Source: Bacteroidota bacterium (GTDB taxonomy: Bacteria > Bacteroidota > Bacteroidia > Chitinophagales > UBA2359). Taken from it: a stretch of 10,152 bases of DNA. The position numbers and the translations under genes are program-made. The DNA lies in assembly GCA_020629895.1 (NCBI GenBank), contig JAHDCM010000095.1, positions 1 through 10,152 of the forward strand. The letters are read 5' to 3'. Positions 1 to 5,836 of this stretch are shown here, piece by piece (the first letter of the stretch is position 1; each line of letters starts with the position of its first letter). Under the pieces are notes generated by a model, which did no database searches, was not told where the DNA came from, and saw only the letters and a program-made list of their open reading frames with translations.

Positions 1-67
1 TGTCAAACAAAATCCCTCCTAGTTTGTAAGATATATATCATTAACTAACAAAAAACTCAATAAATTT

Positions 68-901
68 ATGAGCAATTATGCACACCCTGATGCAGTCGTT
101 TCCAACGACTGGTTGGCCGAAAACAAAGACAAGGTAGTAATCGTAGAAGTAGATGTGGATACAACCGCCTACGAAGAAGGACACATTCCTGGAGCCATCG
201 CTTGGAATTGGACTTCACAGCTTTCTGACAATGTACAACGCGACATTTTAGGAAAAGAAGATTTCGAAAAATTGATGCAAGAAAGCGGTATTTCTCCCGA
301 TACTACTGTCGTCTTATATGGCGATAATCATAATTGGTTTGCGGCATGGGCATTCTGGCAAATGAAAATCTTTGGTCATAAAGATGTTCGCTTACTTAAT
401 GGAGGACGTAAAAAATGGTTGATGGAAGGACGTGAAATGGTAACAAGTGTTCCAAGTACTAACACCAGTAGCTACGAAGCTCCAGCTGGCGATTATAGCC
501 TACGCGCTTATATGATGGATGTACGCACTAATTTAGGAAAAGCTGACACCGCATTGGTTGATGTTCGATCAGGTGCCGAATTTACTGGCGAGGTTCTTGC
601 ACCAGCAGGCTTACCCGAAACCTGTCAGCGTGGCGGACATATTCCTGGAGCTAAAAATATTGGATGGGGAACCGCCGCTAATGATGATGGTACTTTCAAA
701 AGTGTAGAGGACCTAAAATCAATATACGAAGGGCAAGGCGTAACAAGCGACAAAAATGTAGTAACCTATTGCCGAATTGGTGAACGCTCTAGCTTAAGCT
801 GGTTTGTATTAAAATATCTACTCGGTTACGAAAATGTCCAAAACTATGATGGTTCTTGGACAGAATGGGGGAACTTAGTAGGCGCACCTATCGAAAAATA
901 A
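68..901 (+). CDS. Thiosulfate/3-mercaptopyruvate sulfurtransferase (two-domain rhodanese)
   Basis: This 277-residue protein is a tandem-rhodanese sulfurtransferase, which moves a sulfane sulfur from thiosulfate or 3-mercaptopyruvate to cyanide or a thiol acceptor, probably in the cytoplasm (no signal peptide is seen). The N-terminal rhodanese domain (about residues 10-125) has the usual inactive loop, with LYGDNHNW at 83-90 and Asp86 where the active domain has Cys. The C-terminal domain (about 150-275) carries HIPGA at 191-195 and the active-site loop YCRIGERSS at 234-242 with catalytic Cys235. The length and the CRIGERSS loop match from memory the actinobacterial CysA2-type thiosulfate sulfurtransferases better than the SseA type with CGSGVTA. 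The ATG at 68 fits the domain start; the upstream region is A-rich with no clear Shine-Dalgarno. It probably shares a transcript with the small gene 32 nt downstream. The family is very secure; thiosulfate versus mercaptopyruvate as substrate is inferred from the loop only. Confidence 0.95.
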   Translation: MSNYAHPDAVVSNDWLAENKDKVVIVEVDVDTTAYEEGHIPGAIAWNWTSQLSDNVQRDILGKEDFEKLMQESGISPDTTVVLYGDNHNWFAAWAFWQMKIFGHKDVRLLNGGRKKWLMEGREMVTSVPSTNTSSYEAPAGDYSLRAYMMDVRTNLGKADTALVDVRSGAEFTGEVLAPAGLPETCQRGGHIPGAKNIGWGTAANDDGTFKSVEDLKSIYEGQGVTSDKNVVTYCRIGERSSLSWFVLKYLLGYENVQNYDGSWTEWGNLVGAPIEK

Positions 902-933
902 ATCTATTTAAATTACTTCAAATACAATAGGTT

Positions 934-1137
934 ATGAAAAATAACAATGACTTTTCCAGCTACCAAAAAGAAATAAATGGCACAAGAATTGAAGTAGTGG
1001 TGTACAAAATAGAAAGCCAATATTTCTGCCACATTTCTAATGCCGAAGCAGGTCCTACAATAGCTAGAGCCAAAGCTACAACAGCAACTGAGGCAGAAAA
1101 AGTAGCCTTAGAAAAAGCAACTAGAAGACTCACATAG
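934..1137 (+). CDS. Small uncharacterised protein downstream of the rhodanese
   Basis: This is a 67-residue hypothetical protein that I do not recognise. It starts with an ATG 32 nt after the rhodanese stop and the pair is followed by one terminator, so the two are probably co-transcribed. The first half (about residues 8-35) alternates polar and hydrophobic residues in a way that suggests two or three beta strands (TRIEVVVYKI, QYFCHIS). The second half (about 43-66) is Ala/Glu/Lys-rich and looks like an amphipathic helix. There is one Cys (Cys32) and no signal peptide or membrane segment. An antisense reading frame (1169-960) overlaps most of it but encodes a hydrophobic low-complexity product and has no operon context, so I prefer the plus-strand gene. 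Function unknown; a role with the sulfurtransferase is only suggested by adjacency. Confidence 0.72.
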   Translation: MKNNNDFSSYQKEINGTRIEVVVYKIESQYFCHISNAEAGPTIARAKATTATEAEKVALEKATRRLT

Positions 1138-1217
1138 CTCCTTTTTTCAATTAGTAATATGTGTTTCAACTAAGCTAATATATAATAAGTTAATTAAGAT
1201 GGTTTTTGAGGTATTAT

Positions 1218-1251
1218 GGATACAGTTATCAAGTAACTGTATCCTTTTTTT
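1218..1251 (+). terminator. Intrinsic terminator of the rhodanese operon
   Basis: A perfect 11-bp stem (GGATACAGTTA at 1218-1228 with TAACTGTATCC at 1234-1244) closes a 5-nt loop and is followed directly by seven T residues (1245-1251). This is a canonical Rho-independent terminator for the two genes on its left. Confidence 0.93.
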
Positions 1252-1336
1252 ATGTTCATAGGTTTAATCTCAAAATGTTAAGAAATTGTTAATTGTACTT
1301 ATTTTATCCATTTATAGAAACTTCTAAGCAATTTGA

Positions 1337-1366
1337 TTGTTATTGTTACAAAAAAACGTACCTTTG
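1337..1366 (+). promoter_or_regulatory. Bacteroidota sigma-ABfr-type promoter
   Basis: TTG at 1337-1339, a 19-nt spacer and TACCTTTG at 1359-1366 match the known Bacteroidota housekeeping consensus (TTG, 19-21 nt, TAnnTTTG) at every defined base. Transcription would start around 1371-1375. The nearest gene-like sequence downstream is the small ORF at 1683, so the promoter serves a unit with a leader of about 310 nt. It is the best promoter in the window. Confidence 0.85.
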
Positions 1367-1480
1367 CGGTCGCTTTTAAAGAAACAAACTAAATAAAAAG
1401 ATAAAAAACTGAAAATCAATAAAATATACATTAAATAATATTTTTTCAAACTACTAGGAACTTTATATACTCATTTACAA

Positions 1481-1641
1481 TTAGTTTGACAAGATTACAG
1501 AAACTAAATAACCCTTTTATCATCTACTTATAGATGCTTATTCTCTTCTAAACTCACTTTCACCATTTTTTAGCTAAAAAGCAATGGATTAAAGTGAGGA
1601 AGTTAATCAATACGGAAACTCAAAAAACTTTTTTAGTTTCC
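1481..1641 (+). other. Hairpin-rich 5' leader (candidate structured RNA)
   Basis: This is the AT-rich leader between the promoter and the first small ORF. Four hairpins follow one another: TTAGTTT/AAACTAA (1481-1487 with 1501-1507), CATCTA/TAGATG (1521-1526 with 1531-1536), CTCACTTT/AAAGTGAG (1553-1560 with 1591-1598) enclosing CCATT/AATGG (1563-1567 with 1583-1587) and a palindromic apex around AGCT, and GGAAACT/AGTTTCC (1614-1620 with 1635-1641) enclosing an A-run and a T-run. None ends in a terminator-like T-tract after a GC stem. I could not match it to a known riboswitch; it may be a regulatory leader or part of a small RNA. Confidence 0.5.
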
Positions 1642-1682
1642 AGGGAACTATTTTATTCTATCACCACAAAATTAGTAGGCTT

Positions 1683-1817
1683 ATGAAAATCATCAAACAA
1701 CTACTCGGCTTCCAAAAAGCTGCTGATAAGCCGCTAGAAGCTTCTTATAAAGAAAAAGAAGCGACTAAGGTCGAGTTAGAACAAATCCGTTGTGTATATG
1801 TGCGAAGCATTCAATAA
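1683..1817 (+). CDS. Small ORF 1 of a tandem pair (44 aa)
   Basis: This frame runs from ATG at 1683 to TAA at 1815-1817 and encodes 44 residues, mostly Lys/Glu/Ala-rich and probably helical, with no signal peptide, no membrane segment and no double-glycine leader. It begins MKIIKQLLGF and contains ELEQIR at 31-36. The second small ORF begins MNIFKNML and contains ELEQIK at 25-30. The codons for this motif differ at synonymous positions (gag-tta-gaa-caa-atc against gag-ctt-gag-caa-att), which argues that the peptide sequence has been conserved. The frame is visibly richer in G+C than the AT-rich leader before it. It lies about 310 nt downstream of a strong promoter, in the same unit as the second ORF. 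Function unknown; I cannot assign a family. Confidence 0.5.
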   Translation: MKIIKQLLGFQKAADKPLEASYKEKEATKVELEQIRCVYVRSIQ

Positions 1818-1872
1818 CACAATAACATTATTATTCCCGTATTCTATTAATCAATCTCAAAATCAAATAGCT

Positions 1873-2016
1873 ATGAATATTTTCAAAAACATGTTGGATC
1901 GAATTCTCGAAACAGAAAAAGGTTCACTTCCTCTTGCACACAAAGAGCTTGAGCAAATTAAAATTGATAAAGCCAAGTACGATACATTCCGAGCTACTTC
2001 TTCTATTATGGTATAA
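1873..2016 (+). CDS. Small ORF 2 of a tandem pair (47 aa)
   Basis: This 47-residue frame starts with ATG at 1873, 55 nt after the first small ORF. An upstream in-frame ATG at 1792 exists, but it would overlap the end of ORF 1 and add a segment unlike the rest, so I prefer 1873, where the N-terminus (MNIFKNML) lines up with that of ORF 1 (MKIIKQLL). The product is charged and helical, with ELEQIK at 25-30, followed by a Lys-rich stretch and a short Ser/Thr tail. It has no Cys, signal peptide or membrane segment. The unit ends in the double hairpin at 2071-2142. It is probably a diverged duplicate of ORF 1; the function is unknown. An antisense frame at 2147-1863 is less likely because its start lies inside the terminator hairpin. 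Confidence 0.52.
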   Translation: MNIFKNMLDRILETEKGSLPLAHKELEQIKIDKAKYDTFRATSSIMV

Positions 2017-2070
2017 GTAGTAGCCAAAGACAAAATCAAAACATTAACAGAAAATCTATAATGTACTTTA

Positions 2071-2099
2071 GCGGTTGTCTTTAGGTTAGAGATAGTCGC
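2071..2099 (+). other. Wobble-rich hairpin before the terminator
   Basis: GCGGTTGTCTTT (2071-2082) pairs with AGAGATAGTCGC (2088-2099) over 12 positions around a 5-nt loop if G-U pairs are allowed (four of them). The pairing is better as RNA on the plus strand than as DNA, because a G-U pair read from the other strand becomes A-C. It sits 4 nt before the terminator hairpin, so the two may form one 3' structure. Confidence 0.5.
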
Positions 2100-2103
2100 C
2101 CTC

Positions 2104-2142
2104 ATGCGGTTTGAAGAGAATAAGCTCTTTAAACCGCATTTT
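2104..2142 (+). terminator. Intrinsic terminator of the small-ORF unit
   Basis: ATGCGGTTTGAAGAG (2104-2118) and CTCTTTAAACCGCAT (2125-2139) form a 15-bp stem with one G-U pair and a 6-nt loop (AATAAG), followed by a short T-tract (2140-2142). The stem is strong and the T-tract short. It closes the unit that begins at the 1337 promoter. Confidence 0.8.
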
Positions 2143-2700
2143 AACATCCCCCATTGTCAGATTAATGCCATAAATACATTTACATTTTCTTATCTCCTAG
2201 CCTATACCAGATGACACTTCTTCACATAATCACATTCATAGTCATTTGAAAACAAATCAAATAGAGCATATAACACATTACTAATTTAATTTCTCATTAT
2301 AAATAAGCTCGCCTAATAAACAGTTGAGTAATGTTATATTCTTATCGTTTTTTTTTCTCAAATAAATATTTTTTTCTTAATTTGCAATTATTAAGGATAT
2401 ATCATTTATATAAACTCGAAATCCTACCTCCTTTAAGAGGATGTTTTTTATTTATAAATGTTTTTTATATTCGCAATTCATTATTCACTTTCAAATGCTC
2501 TATAAGTTTACATGCTTTGTAAATCAATGATGTGATTTACTGAAAATGAGACATCCCAAACTCTCATAAATAGAGGCTATATTGCCCCCTAATCAAAATC
2601 CTAAAATACCTGTCAGGAACTGTCAATATTAAAACAGTTACCTCTTTACTAAAAACAGGTAATACAACAGTAGTATTTTATGATCTTGGTGATAAAACTT
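2143..2700. other. AT-rich intergenic region with palindromes, no convincing gene
   Basis: No gene can be supported here. The 63-aa plus-strand frame at 2331-2522 is rich in Phe, Tyr and Leu because of T-runs and looks spurious. Structures seen are ATTTGA/TCAAAT (2244-2249 with 2257-2262), a weak hairpin with a T-run near 2421-2449, the perfect palindrome GTAAATCA/TGATTTAC (2519-2526 with 2533-2540), and a nested set at 2607-2662 described separately. The stretch may hold the promoter and control region of the AP2-domain gene, but I see no clean TTG/TAnnTTTG promoter. Confidence 0.6.
2607..2662 (+). promoter_or_regulatory. Nested and mutually exclusive inverted repeats upstream of the AP2 gene
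   Basis: TACCTG (2607-2612) pairs with CAGGTA (2656-2661), enclosing AACTG (2618-2622) with CAGTT (2635-2639). A competing pairing is possible between TTACCT (2638-2643) and AGGTAA (2657-2662), which uses bases of both other stems. CTGTCA also occurs twice (2610-2615 and 2620-2625). This could be a switchable leader or a protein-binding site; the stems are short, so confidence is modest. Confidence 0.35.
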
Positions 2701-2736
2701 AATGGATATATCACCATCAAACTATCCATTTTTTTT
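2701..2736 (+). terminator. Candidate terminator or attenuator just upstream of the AP2 gene
   Basis: AATGGATA (2701-2708) pairs with TATCCATT (2723-2730) around a 14-nt loop and is followed directly by six T residues (2731-2736). The next base is the A of the probable start codon at 2737. It has the form of a weak, AT-rich intrinsic terminator. Its position suggests either attenuation of the downstream gene or the end of an upstream transcript. Confidence 0.45.
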
Positions 2737-3357
2737 ATGCTGTACAAATTACCATTAAAGAACTCAGACAAAATGGTGCTGGTTTCTGAAGACGTTTATG
2801 AACACCTCTCTCGTGATCCTTATTTTAAAAAGGTTCAATTACTCCAAAACTTGCGTATTCATTCGTATGGTTATGCTTTTTATCAAAAAAATTACCCTAA
2901 ACCAAACGGAGGGTATAAAAACATTACCATTTATTTGCACCGATATATCGCAGAAAAATTTGTTCAGAAACCGCCTAGTGGCAAGCGATTACTTGTTACC
3001 TTTTACAATGGCGATCGACTCGATTGCAGAATTGACAATATCAAATGGGCTACCTCTTCGCAAATTATTCGTAATATCCCCAATAGTCTAACTGCCGAAA
3101 CAACGATGTCGGGTTACCGAGGAGTTTACAAACTCCCAAGTGGCAACTTTCGTTCCGCTATATTTAAAGGGAAAAAACCATTTGAATTAGGTGTATATAA
3201 CACTGCTGAAGAAGCAGCACTGGCTTACAATATCAAATCTATAGAATGGTTTGGAGAAACAAGGAGCTTGAATAAAGTCCCTAAAGAATATATCCCAGAA
3301 AGTTATGCCTCTAAAATTGAAGAATTATTAAATAAAGGGGCCAATTTCATGAGATAA
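2737..3357 (+). CDS. AP2-domain DNA-binding protein with a degenerate HNH-like region
   Basis: I place the start at ATG 2737 (206 aa). The longer frame from 2680 would run through the hairpin and T-run just upstream, and its extra 19 residues do not fit the family, whereas LPLKNSDKMVLVSEDVYEHL (5-24) resembles the usual N-terminus of phage-like HNH/AP2 endonucleases. The HNH-like part spans about 60-113, with LHR at 67-69 and a NGDRLDCRIDNIKWAT block at 91-106. Homologues usually have a VDHINGN-type motif just before this block; here it reads VTFYNGD and the catalytic His appears to be Phe89. The AP2 domain (about 125-181) is well kept: SGYRGVYKLPSGNFRS, LGVYNTAEEAALAYN, WFGE and RSLN. AP2 is a three-strand beta sheet plus helix that binds DNA, so the protein may be a DNA-binding regulator or a decayed homing-type nuclease. 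It converges with the mla operon. Confidence 0.85.
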   Translation: MLYKLPLKNSDKMVLVSEDVYEHLSRDPYFKKVQLLQNLRIHSYGYAFYQKNYPKPNGGYKNITIYLHRYIAEKFVQKPPSGKRLLVTFYNGDRLDCRIDNIKWATSSQIIRNIPNSLTAETTMSGYRGVYKLPSGNFRSAIFKGKKPFELGVYNTAEEAALAYNIKSIEWFGETRSLNKVPKEYIPESYASKIEELLNKGANFMR

Positions 3358-3394
3358 TATCTAAACATACACTTGCGAAAGGGAGTAACATTAA

Positions 3395-4159
3395 TTAACC
3401 AACATTATCTATTCCCTTGCGCAAAGCTTTTAAAAAGTCGGAAGCAAAAATAAAGTCATTTAACAACTGGTTTTTACTCTGTAAAATATCTTTATTACTC
3501 CCTTCCCAATCTTTGTACCCTTGGTGCAAAAAAACGACCTTTTCACCCATACCCATTACTGAATTCATATCATGGGTATTAATAATTGTCGTAATATTAT
3601 ATTCTTTGGTTATATCTGTCAAAAGTTCATCAATTAGTAAGGAGGTTTGAGGATCTAAACCCGAATTAGGCTCATCACAAAATAAGTACTTTGGATTTAG
3701 AACAATGGAGCGAGCAATTCCAACTCGTTTCATCATTCCTCCACTAATTTCCCCTGGATATTTATCATTTGCACCCACCAAATTGACCCGTTCTAAGCAA
3801 AAATTGACCCGATCCATTTTCTCTTTCGTAGACCAATCAGTAAACATATTGAGGGGAAATAATACATTCTCTTCTACTGTCATGGAGTCAAATAACGCAC
3901 TCCCCTGAAAAAGCATCCCTATTTTTCGCCGAATACTTTTACGTTCCTTTTTTGTCATCTGACTAAAATTCTCTCCATCATATAATATAGCCCCATCATT
4001 AGGTTCTAGTAAACCGACCAAGCATTTCATAAAAACCGTCTTACCTGAACCACTCGTTCCAATAATTAAATTAGCCTTCCCCGCCTCAAAAACGGTTGAG
4101 ATGCCTTTCAAAACCTTTTTATCTCCAAAGTGTTTTTTAATATTTTTTACCTCAATCAT
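3395..4159 (-). CDS. mlaF: MlaF-type ABC transporter ATPase (lipid transport)
   Basis: This 254-residue ATPase powers an MlaE-family lipid transporter at the inner membrane. All ABC motifs are present: Walker A GTSGSGKT at 34-41, Q-loop Gln85 in LFQGSALF, signature SGGMMKR at 139-145, Walker B YLFCDEP ending in Asp162-Glu163, PNSGLDP D-loop region at 164-170, and the switch His196 in INTHD. The SGGMxKR signature and FQGSALFDSMTV (84-95) are typical of MlaF proteins. It is the last gene of a three-gene minus-strand operon, starting 9 nt after the second permease stops. Its C-terminal extension (about 225-254) is the region that in MlaF usually contacts a partner subunit. The family assignment is secure. 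The transport direction and substrate (phospholipid is the family norm) are inferred. Confidence 0.94.
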   Translation of the reverse strand: MIEVKNIKKHFGDKKVLKGISTVFEAGKANLIIGTSGSGKTVFMKCLVGLLEPNDGAILYDGENFSQMTKKERKSIRRKIGMLFQGSALFDSMTVEENVLFPLNMFTDWSTKEKMDRVNFCLERVNLVGANDKYPGEISGGMMKRVGIARSIVLNPKYLFCDEPNSGLDPQTSLLIDELLTDITKEYNITTIINTHDMNSVMGMGEKVVFLHQGYKDWEGSNKDILQSKNQLLNDFIFASDFLKALRKGIDNVG

Positions 4160-4168
4160 ACGAATCTA

Positions 4169-4906
4169 TTATGTCATCACTACTGCAATCAGATAATCAA
4201 ATAATACCACTAATATACTACTAAATACAACCGCCCTAGTACTAGCCTTCCCAATATCTAAAGCTCCCCCTTTTACATAAAACCCTTGATAACAAGAGAC
4301 CGTAGCAATTAAAAAGGCAAAAACATAAGCTTTTACTAACATAATCACTACATTAAAAGGGTCAAACATATACAATAATCCCTTCTCAAACATTTCTTGC
4401 GCAATGCCATAATTAACCGCTGCCAACAAGCCGCCATATACTCCTAAAAAAGCAGAGATAATAATCAAAGGAGGAACAATAATCAACGCAGCAAATATCT
4501 TGGGAGCTACTAAATACGCTGTACTATTTACTCCCATCACCTCTAAAGCATCTATTTGCTCAGAAATGCGCATAGTACCTAATTCAGAAGCCATATTCGA
4601 CCCTACCTTTCCCGCTAGTACTAAACAAGATAAAGTAGGTGCCAATTCGATAATCATAGAATCCCGAATCACAAAACCCAATAAATAAGGAGGGAAATAA
4701 CTGCCCGATAATTGATAAGCAAATTGTACCGCAGTAACCGCGCCAGTAAAAAAGGATATAATACCAATAATAATCAATGACCCAACTCCTATATGATTCA
4801 TTTGACGCACTGTTTCCTTCCAATACATATAAGCACTTTCTGGAACAGAAATCATCTGCTTCAACATGATAAAGTATTTCCCAATATGTCCAAACGTTTC
4901 AAGCAA
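4169..4906 (-). CDS. mlaE: MlaE-family ABC permease, second paralogue
   Basis: This 245-residue integral membrane protein belongs to the MlaE/YrbE permease family, which forms the membrane core of MCE-linked lipid transporters. It has an N-terminal amphipathic helix and about five membrane segments (roughly 42-66, 74-100, 135-163, 185-208 and 225-243). The family landmarks are clear: GAVTAVQFAYQL at 55-66, RDSMIIELAPTL at 81-92, GKVGSNMASELG at 99-110, and the coupling helix EQIDALEVMGVN at 116-127 that contacts the ATPase. The start codon is TTG at 4906; no ATG lies upstream before the in-frame stop. The alternative ATG at residue 14 would remove a stretch that aligns with its paralogue, so TTG is preferred. 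It lies 14 nt after the paralogous permease and 9 nt before mlaF, so all three are co-transcribed. It may pair with its neighbour as a heterodimer. Confidence 0.92.
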   Translation of the reverse strand: MLETFGHIGKYFIMLKQMISVPESAYMYWKETVRQMNHIGVGSLIIIGIISFFTGAVTAVQFAYQLSGSYFPPYLLGFVIRDSMIIELAPTLSCLVLAGKVGSNMASELGTMRISEQIDALEVMGVNSTAYLVAPKIFAALIIVPPLIIISAFLGVYGGLLAAVNYGIAQEMFEKGLLYMFDPFNVVIMLVKAYVFAFLIATVSCYQGFYVKGGALDIGKASTRAVVFSSILVVLFDYLIAVVMT

Positions 4907-4920
4907 TATCTAGTAATTGT

Positions 4921-5658
4921 CTATAATAAAATTTCAGCAATCACGTAATCCGATAAAAGAATGAGTATATTCGAATGAACAACCGCTTTAGTACTTGCCT
5001 CTCCAATCTGTATCGCTCCTCCTTTTACATGATACCCATGATAACAAGCCACCGTAGATAATATAAACGCAAATACAAAGCCTTTTATCATCATCATCTT
5101 CACATTAAATGGAACAAAAAATAAGTGTAAACCTCTTTCATAGACGCCCAAAGGCATTAAATCAGATAAAACCACTGCCAACAAACCACCAACAATACCC
5201 AATAAGGCCGCTAAAATAATTAACATTGGAATGGTAATTAATCCCGCTACTAACTTTGTTCCAACCAAATAGCTAGACGTATTTACTCCCATAATTTCTA
5301 AGGCATCAATCTGCTCTGTAATACGCATATTTCCCAACTCAGAAGCCATATTTGACCCCACCTTTCCCGCCAAAATCATACACGTAATAGTCGGTGCCAT
5401 CTCAATAATCATCGAATCTCTTACAATAAAACCAATATAATACATCGGTACAGCAAAGTCTTGTACCTGATAAGCAAATTGCACCGCAGTAACAGCTCCG
5501 ATAAATAAGGCAACCACCGCCACAATAGGAATCGACTCAATACCAATACTATTCATCTGACGCATACTCTCTCTCCAATACATAGACCACTTTTCAGGCC
5601 TTGAAAAAAGCCCCAACAAGAAAGAAACATAAGCACCAAAATGATGTAAAAAATTCAT
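4921..5658 (-). CDS. mlaE: MlaE-family ABC permease, first paralogue
   Basis: This 245-residue permease is the first gene of the minus-strand operon and is clearly homologous over its whole length to the following gene. Shared blocks include GAVTAVQFAYQ (54-64), RDSMIIEMAPT (80-90), GKVGSNMASELG (98-109), EQIDALEIMGVN (115-126) and VKGGAIQIGEAST (211-223). It has about five membrane segments and no signal peptide. The paralogues differ most in the periplasmic loops (about 66-72 and 163-178) and the C-terminal end, where a division of labour could lie. E. coli MlaE works as a homodimer, whereas mycobacterial YrbEA/YrbEB pairs are paired paralogues; the arrangement here resembles the latter. 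It starts with an ATG at 5658. No clear Bacteroidota promoter was found in the 178 bp between it and the divergent dehydrogenase. Confidence 0.92.
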   Translation of the reverse strand: MNFLHHFGAYVSFLLGLFSRPEKWSMYWRESMRQMNSIGIESIPIVAVVALFIGAVTAVQFAYQVQDFAVPMYYIGFIVRDSMIIEMAPTITCMILAGKVGSNMASELGNMRITEQIDALEIMGVNTSSYLVGTKLVAGLITIPMLIILAALLGIVGGLLAVVLSDLMPLGVYERGLHLFFVPFNVKMMMIKGFVFAFILSTVACYHGYHVKGGAIQIGEASTKAVVHSNILILLSDYVIAEILL

Positions 5659-5811
5659 CCCAACATAAATAAGTTAGACTAATTTAAGCTAATTTTTAAT
5701 AATACCCAATCAAAGCCACATTAATTCATTATTAATCTACCAATAACCTTTCCAACTATCAACTCTCCAAAAAACTTTGATCTTTACTTATCTCCCCTCA
5801 CACAATTTCTC

Positions 5812-5819
5812 TATCTTCG
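5812..5819 (+). promoter_or_regulatory. Weak candidate -7 element for the dehydrogenase gene
   Basis: TATCTTCG matches TAnnTTTG at all but one defined base and lies 17 nt before the ATG at 5837. No TTG is found 19-21 nt upstream, so this is a low-confidence candidate. Confidence 0.3.
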
Positions 5820-5836
5820 CCCCTAAAATCTATATC

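Noticed and set aside
960..1169. 69-aa minus-strand frame opposite the small gene after the rhodanese
   Set aside because: It overlaps the more plausible plus-strand gene, has no operon context and looks like an antisense shadow with a hydrophobic composition.
1863..2147. 94-aa minus-strand frame across the second small ORF
   Set aside because: Its start lies inside the terminator hairpin and the product is low-complexity Ser/Leu/Ile; the plus-strand frame shows a motif shared with its neighbour.
2261..2503. Distant inverted repeat ATAGAGCAT (2261-2269) and ATGCTCTAT (2495-2503), considered as ends of a small mobile element
   Set aside because: Nine bases in AT-rich DNA may match by chance; flanks do not extend the match and no target duplication is visible.
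2331..2522. 63-aa plus-strand frame rich in Phe, Tyr and Leu
   Set aside because: The composition follows from T-runs in AT-rich intergenic DNA; no domain, start context or neighbour supports it.
2680..2736. Extended N-terminus of the AP2 gene from ATG 2680
   Set aside because: It would translate through a hairpin with a T-run and adds residues unlike the family start.
3373..3424. Inverted repeat TTGCGAAAGGGA / TCCCTTGCGCAA between the convergent AP2 and mlaF genes, considered as a bidirectional terminator
   Set aside because: It has a mismatch and a 28-nt loop, one arm lies inside the mlaF coding region, and no T-run follows on either strand.
5777..5836. Extended N-terminus of the dehydrogenase from ATG 5777
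   Set aside because: The SDR fold begins at MNAVITGASRG (5837); the extra residues overlap the candidate promoter region.
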